Shown here: positions 24,114 through 32,088 of the stretch, piece after piece
How positions within the stretch are numbered: the first letter of the stretch is position 1
Layout: each line of letters starts with the position of its first letter
Assembly: GCA_963841425.1 (NCBI GenBank)
Contig: CAWJCL010000004.1
Location: 69,178-133,177 of the forward strand
Source of the DNA: DATEOR01 sp963841425
GTDB lineage: Bacteria; Actinomycetota; Thermoleophilia; Gaiellales; Gaiellaceae
Length of the DNA: 64,000 nt
Reading direction: 5' to 3'
Made by a program: the position numbers and the translations under genes
Notes under the pieces: model-generated
What the model was told of the DNA's origin: nothing
The model's input: only the letters and a program-made list of their open reading frames with translations
Databases searched by the model: none

Positions 24114-24731
24114 ATGGTCGCCGCACCAGTCCCGGAGACGCGCAAACTGCCGAAACTTCACGAAGCCGCCAAGGCATGCAAGGCATGCGACCTGTGGAAA
24201 ACAGGGACGCAGACGGTCTTCGGGGAGGGGTTGAAGGGTGCGGAGATCGTCTTCGTCGGCGAGCAGCCGGGCGACAAGGAGGACCTCGCCGGCAAGCCCT
24301 TCGTCGGCCCGGCCGGACGCGTCTTCGACGAGGGCCTCGCGGCCGCCGGGATCGACCGGCGGCTCGCGTACGTCACGAACGCGGTCAAGCACTTCAAGTG
24401 GGAGGCGCGCGGAAAGCGGCGAATCCACCAGAAGCCGAACGCGGCCGAGCTCGCTGCGTGCAGGCCCTGGCTGGATGCCGAGCTCGAGGCGGTCGGCCCG
24501 AAGGTACTCGTCCTGCTCGGAGCGACGGCCGCGCAGGCGCTTCTCGGCCGCCAGTTCAGGGTGACGAAGGGACGCGGCCTGCCCGTCGACTCCGACCTCG
24601 CGCCGTACGTTCTCGCAACCGTGCACCCGTCCTCGATCCTGCGCCAGCGCACTGATGACGAGCGCGCCGTGGCCATGGCCGATTTCGTCGCGGACCTGAA
24701 GGTTGTCGCGAAGCTGCTCGCGCAGGCCTGA
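24114..24731 (+). CDS. udgX: UdgX-type uracil-DNA glycosylase (uracil-DNA cross-linking)
   Basis: A 205-residue family 4-related uracil-DNA glycosylase. Motif A is GEQPGDKED (residues 49-57) and motif B HPSSILRQRT. The loop KRRIHQKP (101-108) is the UdgX hallmark; its His105 corresponds to the histidine that forms a covalent bond with uracil-containing DNA in the Mycobacterium smegmatis enzyme. Iron-sulfur ligands are Cys22, Cys25 and Cys116, with His93 (NAVKHFKWE) where other family 4 enzymes have the fourth cysteine. It follows the NYN gene immediately, a pairing that suggests nucleic-acid damage handling. Confidence 0.93.
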   Translation: MVAAPVPETRKLPKLHEAAKACKACDLWKTGTQTVFGEGLKGAEIVFVGEQPGDKEDLAGKPFVGPAGRVFDEGLAAAGIDRRLAYVTNAVKHFKWEARGKRRIHQKPNAAELAACRPWLDAELEAVGPKVLVLLGATAAQALLGRQFRVTKGRGLPVDSDLAPYVLATVHPSSILRQRTDDERAVAMADFVADLKVVAKLLAQA

Positions 24732-24878
24732 GCGCGCGGCTTCTCCACAGGGTTATCCGCAGATGACGATCGCAGTGTTTTTCGCAGCTATGCGTAGGTT
24801 TTGCTGTGGCGGCCGCGAGCCCTACTCCCTCGAACGAGGGTAAGGAATCGGGATGGGCGTGCCGATTTTTGGCTCACG

Positions 24879-25214
24879 ATGGACGCTGCCGAGCGCAAAG
24901 ACATCCTGTCTCGATACCTGGACCACGCCCGCCGCTTCGACGAGGTGGCCGCGCGTCGGTCTACACAGGAGCAGGACGCCGAGGTCATCCCGTTCACACC
25001 CCCGCTCCGGGAGCTCGAGCAGGAGCCGACGATGCGTGAGATCGAGGTTCTGCAGCTGATTTCAGACGGTCTCGTGAACCGCGAGATCGGCGTGCGCCTC
25101 TACCTCTCCGAGGAGACGGTCAAGTCGCACGTGCGGCACCTTCTGGCCAAACTGCAGGCGCGCAGCCGCGCGCATGCAGTCGCCATCGGTTTCAGGCGCG
25201 GCCTGATCGCCTAG
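24879..25214 (+). CDS. short LuxR-type helix-turn-helix protein
   Basis: A 111-residue protein ending in a GerE/LuxR DNA-binding domain (about residues 48-108): TMREIEVLQLISDGLVNREI, YLSEETVKSHVRHLLAKLQA. The N-terminal 45 residues are helical (MDAAERKDILSRYLDHARRF) and carry no receiver domain. ATG 24879 is used because the upstream frame lacks coding character. It could act alone or as partner of a larger regulator. The stop TAG lies in the loop of a T-tailed terminator. Upstream (24741-24761) are two DnaA-box-like 9-mers. Confidence 0.82.
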   Translation: MDAAERKDILSRYLDHARRFDEVAARRSTQEQDAEVIPFTPPLRELEQEPTMREIEVLQLISDGLVNREIGVRLYLSEETVKSHVRHLLAKLQARSRAHAVAIGFRRGLIA

Positions 25215-25228
25215 GGCGATCAGGTTTT
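25202..25228 (+). terminator. Rho-independent terminator of the short LuxR gene
   Basis: CCTGATCGCC (25202-25211) and GGCGATCAGG (25215-25224) form a perfect 10-bp stem with the stop codon TAG as its loop, followed by TTTT (25225-25228). The terminator therefore overlaps the end of the coding region. Confidence 0.85.
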
Positions 25229-25461
25229 CCACGCAATCCACAACCTGTTAACAAATCCCTCCAGTGAGGGATGCTGCCGGTTGTGGAAGAACTCAGACTA
25301 AGCGGGCTTTACCAGCTTCTGGCGCTGCCAGCCACCAGTGCGACCAAGGAAAGAGCTGAGAGAAGGCCCCCAATTCGAGCCGAGATCGTCAGCATGCCAA
25401 CCTCCAAGCAGGGGATAACGGCGACGCGAGCTTATACCCCTTTTGGGGGATCTGCAAGAGG
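25229..25461. other. intergenic region with nested inverted repeats
   Basis: No supported gene. TCCACAACC (25237-25245) and GGTTGTGGA (25279-25287) form an outer inverted repeat; inside lie the palindrome TGTTAACA (25246-25253) and the stem ATCCCTC (25255-25261) / GAGGGAT (25266-25272). Further on, a small hairpin ACCCC/GGGG borders the start of the HD-GYP gene (25436-25449). A 64-codon frame here has no coding character. Confidence 0.5.
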
Positions 25462-26834
25462 ATGACCCAAGTTTCCGCAACTTACCCGGCCATCGCGGCC
25501 CCGTCACGGCGGGTCGAGGTCTATGCAGCTTGTCTGACGGCAGCGGCTATGGCCACGTGGGTCGTCCTGATTGGCAGGCTTGGTCCGCCCGAGGCCGCGT
25601 GGTGGATCGTTGCTCTTCTGGCAGCAGTAGCCTTCCTCGCGGAGCGCCAATGTGTGGCGATCGGCGCGAACACCGAAATGTCTATTTCGGTGCTGCCCAT
25701 TTTTTTCGCGGCGGTCGTGTTCGGTCCTGTCGCCGCGATGATTGTCAGTGCCTGCTCCCTTGTGGGGGAGTTCGGACGGCCGTATACGAGGTGGATCGTT
25801 TGGACTTCCTCTCGGGCGCTGATCGGAGCACTGGCCGGATTGTGTGTCTTGGGTTTGGCGGGGCGGGCTGACTCCTTCGGTGCGGTGTTGCTTGCCGTTG
25901 CAGTTGCGGCCGCAGTGCAAGCAGCCGGCGACATTTTGCTCAATGGGCTAACAGTAGCCATCCGACGAAGCGGGTCGGTTCTGGAAACAGCTCGGGCGAT
26001 CGCGAGGCTTACGGCGAGCACGTTGCCGCTGTACACGCCGGTGCTAGCGGTTTTGGTCTATGCATACCGCGAGCTTTCGCCGTGGACCGTTCTGCTGTTC
26101 TTCGTTCCCGCGGTTGCCGCGCAGCGACTCTTGGTTCTGTATCAGGAGCAGCGTCAACTCGTCACGGAGTTGGCTACTGCCAACTCCAGACTTGAGGCAT
26201 CGGGTCTTTCATTTGCTTGCGCCTTGGTAGCTGCTCTAGATGCTCGAGACAAATACACGGCCGGACACTCGGCTGCGGTTGCCGTCTACGCTCGAGACAT
26301 TGCCCGCAGGATGGGCCTTTCAGAGGCAGATCAGCAGCTGGCACACCTCTCAGGCCTGCTGCACGACATCGGAAAGGTGGGTCTGCCCGCGGGAATTCTC
26401 GAGAAGACAGGCCCCTTGACCCTGGAGGAACGCCGGGCAATGGAAGAGCATTCCGTGATTGGACACCGGATTCTCTCCAATGTTGACCGGTACGGCGAAT
26501 GGCGAAGATCGTTCGCCATCATCACGAGCGCGTCGACGGCAACGGGTACCCCGATCGCCTCGAAGATGCACGGATCCCGCTCATTTCGAAGATCATCGCG
26601 GTCGCAGACGCTTACAACGCGATGACGTCGGGTCGTCCTTACCGCGACGCGATGCCGAGCCGGGTGGCCCGAATGCGTCTCGCCCAGGCGGTGGGTACAC
26701 AGTTTGATACGAGCGTCGTGGCCGCATTTGAAGCCATTCTCGCCACTGCTGACGAAACCTATCTCTCGGGCGATCGCGAGGACTTTCAGTCTGAGGCCCA
26801 CTGGAGTGCGCAGGTCGCTGTTGTTGCGGGTTGA
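25462..26834 (+). pseudogene. membrane HD-GYP phosphodiesterase, frameshifted
   Basis: The N-terminal part (about residues 15-220) has six or seven hydrophobic helices (MATWVVLIGRLG, AVLLAVAVAAAVQAAGDILL), a MASE-like membrane sensor. The HD-GYP domain follows: LDARDKYTAGHSAAVAVYAR, HLSGLLHDIGKVGLP with the HD pair, then EEHSVIGHRILSNVDRYGE, after which the frame breaks. The next frame continues without loss: MAKIVRHHHERVDGNGYPDR, IIAVADAYNAMTSGRPYRDA, to TGA 26834. GAATGG at 26498-26502 where GAAATGG is expected shows a single missing A; 1373 nt is one short of a multiple of three. HD-GYP enzymes break down cyclic di-GMP. Pseudogene or base-call error. Confidence 0.85.
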
Positions 26835-26835
26835 G

Positions 26836-29412
26836 CTAGTTGTCTTGCTTCCCGATTAGAGCTGCCTGTACGCGGTTCTTTGCGCCCAGCTTCTCGAGGA
26901 TGTGTCGGACGTGCACTTTGACGGTGCTTTGGGCGATAAAGAGTCGCTGACCGATCTCAGCGTTCGAAAGTCCGAGGGCCAGAAGCTCCAGGACCTCCTC
27001 TTCTCTCTTGGTTAGCGGCTCAGACTTCATTCTCCGGCTCTTGCGTCCAGGCAGCTTCATGCCGGCCTGTTGGGCAATTTTGGCGTCGCGGGCGCTCTCC
27101 ATGACCGGGGATACGAGCTGGACCAACTGGCTATCCGCGCTGAGTGCGCCTAAGAGTCGCGGAAAAGCTCGATAAGCCACCACGAATGAGTCGGTGTAGT
27201 CGGCTGCGAACGCATCGGTGACAAGTTCACGAACTCGGCTCACACCCTCGTTGGAGTCAAACGCGGCGATCACCTCACTGAAGCCGCAGAGGAAATGTGC
27301 CTCAGTTGCGGTCGTGATGCTCCGTGCCTGCTCGGAATACCGGAGGCTCAGCTGACTTTCTCCAGCTGCCGAGAGCACCAGCGCAAGCAGCGCCATGCGC
27401 TCGCCCAGTGTCGCCGGGCTCGGGTCCCCCTGAGAAGGCTCTTCGAGCTTCGCCTGCGCCAAAGCCAAATCTTTTTGGGCGATCGATAGGCGGGCATCAG
27501 TAAGTGCTCGTTGGGTCTGAAGATAAGGATCTTCGCGGTATGCCGTTATCTGCATCAGTTGGCTGAGGTCCGCGCTCGCGGAGGCGAGTTGTCGCAATCC
27601 GATCTTTGCCGCAGCCCGATACGCCAGGCAACAACCCGTTGCAAAGTCATGGTGCAATGTGTGGCTTAGCTCCAGCGCCTCGTTGATCAGCTCCAGCGCC
27701 GCTTGGTAGTCGGATCGGGCGGAGGCGACGTACGAGCTCTGGGCCAGAAAGTTGCTTCGGACGATGGGATCCGTGGCATGTCGAGCGAGCGGCAGGAGTG
27801 CGCGCGCCGCAGACCAGACGCCCGCCAACGATCCTTGTGCGAGCGCCATTGTCTGGCGAGCGACGGTCACACGAAGACGAGTGTTCAAATCGTGCGGAGC
27901 GGCACTCTCGAGGTCTGCTAGGAGGGCGGTGCTCGACTCGATATCAAGATCCACCTGGACTAAGAAAGCGCCCCAGAGAGCGTGCTTTCGGTCCAGGTCA
28001 GCATGAGCCCCCTTGAGCGCCTTGGCATAGAACGGGGCAGCGAGATCGCTCCGGGAGCGGAGATACAGCGCCTGGCCGGCAATATGGTTGGCCCGTGAGG
28101 AGAGTCTGTGTTCTGGGGGCAGGCTTGTGGCTACCGACTCGGCAAGCGTCGCGGCCTGTCCGAGTTCGCCCTGGCGGGTCAGGAGTTCCGCCCTCACCAG
28201 TAGGGCGCCGGGGTGTTCCCCGGCCGTTTCGCCGCACTCCTCGAGCCATCGCTCAAGCGTTTCGATGCGACCCTCGGCCAGCAACTCTGGTGCGGCTTCG
28301 TCAAGGATCTCCGTCCCGATGGATACCTCGCCTGAATAGACGGCGATTTCGAACGCGTCTTCCCATTTGTTCTGGCTCCGCGAGTCCGAGATCGCGGCAT
28401 CACAAAGCCGACGCCATGCGGCGGGCTCCTCGGCCCTAAGCCTCTGGCGAAGAAACGATCTGAGAAGCGGATGAAACTCCTGATGCGATGGGCCGGCCGG
28501 CTGAAGCAACCCCTCGGCAACCAGACGCTTGATCATCTCCGGCCCGTGCTCAATGCCGAGGACGCTGCGTGTCACCCGCTCGTCAAGGCGAGCGGGGACC
28601 GATGCTCGCAGCATGAAGTCGGCTTCTTCTTGAGTAACGCGACGCACAACCTCTTCCGCGAAGTAGCGGTAAAGGGCTTCGGAAACTCGCTCCGTCGGCA
28701 GCTCATGGGTTGCGGATAGCGCCGCGAGGCCGATCAGGGCCGGCCAGCCCTCGGCCTGTTGGACGAGGGCCTGCACCTCCTCGGTGGATCGGCCGTCCAG
28801 GACGAGGGCGGCCTCGTCGGTGGTCATCGCGAGCTGGCTGCGGTCGATTTCGGTGATCTCGCCGTAGAGGACCCGCCGCGCTGATGCCCACTTCGGCCGC
28901 CGCCGGGCTGTCACGAGGACGTGCAGTGCCGGTGTCAGCATGAGGAGCCAGTCCATGAACTCCTCGACGGGCGCAGAGTCGACGACGAGGTGGTAGTCGT
29001 CGATGATCAGGAGGGCGTCCGGCGGCCAGGTCTCGAGGTCCTCGGAGAGGATCTCGGCGAGCGGACGTGCTGCGCGCTCCGGCGTGTCCGCCACGCGGAG
29101 ACGTTGCTTGAGGCGATCGCCGACCCCGGGGACGAGCGGCGCCATCACGTCCGCGAGCCCCGCTGAGAACGCCGCAACGTCGGCCGAGCCGGACGTCGCC
29201 CGATACCAGACGACGTCGTCGCGCCCCTGCACCCATTCGGCGGCCAGCGTCGTCTTGCCGTAACCGGCGGGCGCAGTCACGAGAATGGTCTGCGCCGTGT
29301 TCTCGTCGAGCACGCGCGTGAGGCGGGGCCGCCGGGCGTGGCGGCGGAAGAGGGGTGGATACGACTCCCGGAGCGCTTCCATCGCGGCCGCGGCTCCACG
29401 CCGGCGGCTCAC
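26836..29412 (-). CDS. MalT-like (LAL) ATP-dependent LuxR regulator
   Basis: An 858-residue STAND-type regulator. Walker A is APAGYGKTT (about residues 47-55), Walker B ALLIIDDYHLV (about 132-142), followed by the winged helix and arm region (RSQLAMTTDEAALVLDGRST, VTQEEADFMLRASVPARLDE). Residues about 340-770 are TPR-like superhelix repeats, and the C-terminus is a LuxR domain: LTKREEEVLELLALGLSNAE, QSTVKVHVRHILEKLGAKNR. Such proteins oligomerise on ligand and ATP binding to activate transcription. GTG 29412 is the earliest start; ATG 29382, with GGAG upstream, is possible. It ends one base from the convergent HD-GYP gene. Confidence 0.92.
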   Translation of the reverse strand: MSRRRGAAAAMEALRESYPPLFRRHARRPRLTRVLDENTAQTILVTAPAGYGKTTLAAEWVQGRDDVVWYRATSGSADVAAFSAGLADVMAPLVPGVGDRLKQRLRVADTPERAARPLAEILSEDLETWPPDALLIIDDYHLVVDSAPVEEFMDWLLMLTPALHVLVTARRRPKWASARRVLYGEITEIDRSQLAMTTDEAALVLDGRSTEEVQALVQQAEGWPALIGLAALSATHELPTERVSEALYRYFAEEVVRRVTQEEADFMLRASVPARLDERVTRSVLGIEHGPEMIKRLVAEGLLQPAGPSHQEFHPLLRSFLRQRLRAEEPAAWRRLCDAAISDSRSQNKWEDAFEIAVYSGEVSIGTEILDEAAPELLAEGRIETLERWLEECGETAGEHPGALLVRAELLTRQGELGQAATLAESVATSLPPEHRLSSRANHIAGQALYLRSRSDLAAPFYAKALKGAHADLDRKHALWGAFLVQVDLDIESSTALLADLESAAPHDLNTRLRVTVARQTMALAQGSLAGVWSAARALLPLARHATDPIVRSNFLAQSSYVASARSDYQAALELINEALELSHTLHHDFATGCCLAYRAAAKIGLRQLASASADLSQLMQITAYREDPYLQTQRALTDARLSIAQKDLALAQAKLEEPSQGDPSPATLGERMALLALVLSAAGESQLSLRYSEQARSITTATEAHFLCGFSEVIAAFDSNEGVSRVRELVTDAFAADYTDSFVVAYRAFPRLLGALSADSQLVQLVSPVMESARDAKIAQQAGMKLPGRKSRRMKSEPLTKREEEVLELLALGLSNAEIGQRLFIAQSTVKVHVRHILEKLGAKNRVQAALIGKQDN

Positions 29413-29503
29413 GAGGTTAGCGCGCTTTGCAGCATGCTTCCAAGCCGGGGCAGACCGACGCCCACGGCGGGCCGCGGGCGTCGGGCCGTTGTCCCCCGAG
29501 TGG

Positions 29504-29785
29504 TCAGTCGGGCGTGCGGGAGTCGTCGCGCAGGCCTGCCGCCGGCTCGAGGCCTTCCAGAGGGTTCTCGCCCGTCGCGTCTCGAAAGGCGAGCGGGATC
29601 TGCCGCCGTCGGCTGACCCGCAGCTTGGAGCGCAAGACGTCCGAGTGCGCCTTCGCCGTCCGGGGCGACACGCCGAGCCGCTCTGCGATCTCGACGTTCG
29701 AGCAACCCTCAGCGATCAGCTGGATGACCTGCCGTTGACGTGGAGTGAACCGGATGTCTTCGCCGAGAGTGATCATCGGCGGCAT
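29504..29785 (-). CDS. short LuxR-type helix-turn-helix protein
   Basis: A 93-residue protein that is nearly only a GerE domain: FTPRQRQVIQLIAEGCSNVE, RLGVSPRTAKAHSDVLRSKL, ending in a charged tail (AGLRDDSRTPD). It starts at ATG 29785 or 29776 (MITLGEDIRF). It precedes the large MalT-like regulator on the same strand by 91 bases. Like the protein at 24879 it has no sensory part, so its control must come from expression level or partners. Confidence 0.78.
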   Translation of the reverse strand: MPPMITLGEDIRFTPRQRQVIQLIAEGCSNVEIAERLGVSPRTAKAHSDVLRSKLRVSRRRQIPLAFRDATGENPLEGLEPAAGLRDDSRTPD

Positions 29786-29838
29786 GTTGTCGCCGTTTGT
29801 CGGGCGCCGCTATCGGTCGCGGGGCCGATCTTTCGGGC

Positions 29839-30876
29839 CTACGCCTTTGGGCGTATGAACGACGCGTCGTGGCCGCGCGCGTTCACCGCGCCGAGGTCCC
29901 CCTCCGACAAGGCACCCGCGCTCAAGAGCAGCTCGAGCTCGTCGCGCAGGTGCGTCCGCATCATCTCGGGCCCGTCAGTTGCGATCGTGAAGGCGACGTC
30001 GCGGTCGGCGAACGTCCTGATCGTTTCGCGGAGGGCGTCCTCGTCGGCCAGCGCGCGCGTGAGCAGGTTCGAGGTGGGGCAGATCTCGAGGACCGTGCCG
30101 GCCTCCACGAGCGCGCGCATGATCTCCTCGTCCTGAGCGGCGAGGACACCGTGGCCGACGCGGGCGGGGCGGAGGGACTCGACGACCTCGCCGACCTCCT
30201 CGATCCCGTGCGCGCCACCCTCCTCGCCGACGTGGATGGTCACGCCGAGCCCGGCCGAGCGCGCCGTCTCGACGAGGGGCGCGAGGTCGCGGTAGGGGTA
30301 GCGGCCGCCGTTCGGCCGCGGGCCCGCAATGTCGATGCCCACGACCCCGCGCGGTTTGTAGCGAATCGCCTTCTCGACGATGACCTCGTTCTGCTCGTGC
30401 GTGAACGTCCTGTCCATCATCAGGATGAGGCCGGCGCGCACGCGCGGGAACTCGAGCGCGGCGCGGTCGAGCCCGCGCACGGCGGCCATGATGATGTGGT
30501 CGAGGTCGCGCTCGCCGCCGCGGTTTCGCTTCATCGGGTTGAAGCGGAGCTCGAGCGTCGTGATGTTCTGGGAGATGTAGGCGCCGCCGATCGCCCCGTG
30601 CACCGAGCGCTCGACCGCGAGCGGGCTCGACTGGATCAGCTCCGTCCACTTGTAGATCTGGTCGAGCTCGGGGAGGCCTTCGACGCCGCGCGGGTCGACG
30701 GTGACGAGGTCGACGAAGTCCCAGTAGTCTTTCACCGGTAGCGCGATCCCCTGCTCGTGGGCGAGCGACCACATGACCGCGGGATCGACCGAGCCGCCCA
30801 GGTGCGTGTGCAGCTCGGCGAGACCGCCGCGGGCGATCTCGGCGACGACGGCCTTCGCTTCAGACTCGAGTTGCAA
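29839..30876 (-). CDS. add: adenosine deaminase
   Basis: Deaminates adenosine (or a related aminopurine) to inosine with a zinc ion. The 345-residue protein has the metal motif HTHLGGSV (His23, His25), ITIHVGEEGG-like TIHVGEEGGAHG with the third His and catalytic Glu, VGHGV with the catalytic His, CPTSN and the final Asp in ATDGPE. The start is TTG 30876 with GGAGG three to seven bases upstream, inside the end of the aminotransferase gene (17-nt overlap), so the two are translationally coupled. Adenine deaminases of the same family cannot be excluded. Confidence 0.92.
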   Translation of the reverse strand: MQLESEAKAVVAEIARGGLAELHTHLGGSVDPAVMWSLAHEQGIALPVKDYWDFVDLVTVDPRGVEGLPELDQIYKWTELIQSSPLAVERSVHGAIGGAYISQNITTLELRFNPMKRNRGGERDLDHIIMAAVRGLDRAALEFPRVRAGLILMMDRTFTHEQNEVIVEKAIRYKPRGVVGIDIAGPRPNGGRYPYRDLAPLVETARSAGLGVTIHVGEEGGAHGIEEVGEVVESLRPARVGHGVLAAQDEEIMRALVEAGTVLEICPTSNLLTRALADEDALRETIRTFADRDVAFTIATDGPEMMRTHLRDELELLLSAGALSEGDLGAVNARGHDASFIRPKA

Positions 30877-32056
30877 CGGCCTCCGCGAGCTTCGTCCCGG
30901 CCAGACGGTCGGGGATGGTCTCGAGCCGCTCGACCGGCTCGGCGCTGAACACGAAGCGGACGTAACGCGCCGCCACCTCGTCGCCCCAGCCGGCCATTGC
31001 CGTCGCGGCGATATGCGCGTCCTCGAGGAGGATCCGCGATGCCTCCGCAGGCTCGAAGCCCAGCGAGGCGACGTCGAGGAGCAGCGACCAGCCCCCGGCC
31101 GGGCTGACGAGCGGCCAGCCGGGCAAACCGGAGAGCATCGTGTCGCGGCGGCGCTCGAGCTCGGCGACGCACTCGGCCACGTGGGCCTGGTCTCCGCGCA
31201 GGACGGCGGTGGCCGCGAAACGGGAGATCGCCACCGGCATCGTCGTGTTGTAGACGTGCGCCCAGCCCGCGTCGGTGACGGTGTCTGCGGGGCCCGCGAT
31301 CCAGCCCACGCGCCACCCGATCATCCGGTGCTCCTTCGAGAGCGAGCCGACGACGACGGTCCGCTCGGCCATCCCGTCCATGCGGAGCGGATGGACGAGC
31401 GGGCGGCCGTCGAAGAGGAGGCGTTCCATCGCGGAGTCGTAGAGGAGGAAGAGGTCGCGCTCGCGGCAGAGGTCGCAGACCGCGAGCCAGTCGTCCTCGT
31501 CGAGGTAGCCGCCCGAGGGCATGGACGGGCTCATGAGCAGGAAGCCGGTGGTTTTGGGGCCGACCACGTCGGCGAGCCGGCCGCGGTCGAAGCGCCAGCC
31601 GTCCTCCTCGGCGAGGAACGGGACGAAGCGCGGGATTCCGCCCGCGAGGCGAATGCGGTTGACGATTCCCGCGTACGTCGGGTCGGTGACGATCACCTCG
31701 TCGCCCGGATCCACGGTGCAGAGGAGGGCGTTCAGGAGGCCTTCCATCCCGCCGGCGGTGATGACGATCTCGCGCTCCGGGTCGTAGCGGTGGCCGGTGC
31801 GCTCGGCGGTGAAGTCCGAGATCGCGGCCCGCAGGTCGAGGTCCCCGGTGAAGGGGAGCCAGCTGTTCGACTTCGGGTCGTCGAGCTTCGCGCGCGTGAC
31901 CTCGAGCGCCCCGGGCGGGAGCGGGAGATCGGTGTCGAGGTTCTCCATGCGGAGGACCGGGCCGCCGTGGCTTCCTCCTGTTTCCTCCGCGGAAGCCGCG
32001 ACGCGGTCGATTCCGAAGCCGACGATCCCCTCTAGCCTGGCCGCGCGCTTGATCAT
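30860..32056 (-). CDS. PLP-dependent class I/II aminotransferase
   Basis: A 398-residue fold-type I aminotransferase. ATG 32056 (MIKRAARLEGIVGFGIDRVA) fits the family N-terminus. Landmarks: VITAGGMEGLLNALLCTVDP (cofactor phosphate region), VTDPTYAGIVNRIRLAGG, the N/Y-D pair replaced by LLYDSAMERLLFDG, and SLSKEHRMIGWRVGW with the PLP lysine. The substrate is probably an amino acid but cannot be specified. It is the first gene of a two-gene unit with adenosine deaminase. TAGACT seven bases upstream and no ribosome site suggest a leaderless transcript. Confidence 0.9.
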   Translation of the reverse strand: MIKRAARLEGIVGFGIDRVAASAEETGGSHGGPVLRMENLDTDLPLPPGALEVTRAKLDDPKSNSWLPFTGDLDLRAAISDFTAERTGHRYDPEREIVITAGGMEGLLNALLCTVDPGDEVIVTDPTYAGIVNRIRLAGGIPRFVPFLAEEDGWRFDRGRLADVVGPKTTGFLLMSPSMPSGGYLDEDDWLAVCDLCRERDLFLLYDSAMERLLFDGRPLVHPLRMDGMAERTVVVGSLSKEHRMIGWRVGWIAGPADTVTDAGWAHVYNTTMPVAISRFAATAVLRGDQAHVAECVAELERRRDTMLSGLPGWPLVSPAGGWSLLLDVASLGFEPAEASRILLEDAHIAATAMAGWGDEVAARYVRFVFSAEPVERLETIPDRLAGTKLAEAVATRV

Positions 32057-32063
32057 GGATGCG

Positions 32064-32069
32064 AGTCTA
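32064..32069 (-). promoter_or_regulatory. candidate -10 element TAGACT (leaderless start)
   Basis: On the minus strand TAGACT, seven bases, then the ATG at 32056. The same hexamer with a six-base spacer precedes the gene starting at 63336. Confidence 0.45.
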
Positions 32070-32088
32070 TTGCGGGTAAGGTGCCGCC

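Noticed and set aside
24741..25287. Replication origin.
   Set aside because: DnaA-box-like words are present but each has mismatches, there is no AT-rich unwinding element, and dnaA, dnaN, recF or gyr genes are absent from the neighbourhood.
25271..25465. A 64-codon plus-strand frame upstream of the HD-GYP gene.
   Set aside because: No ribosome site, no coding-type codon bias, and it covers the inverted repeat region.
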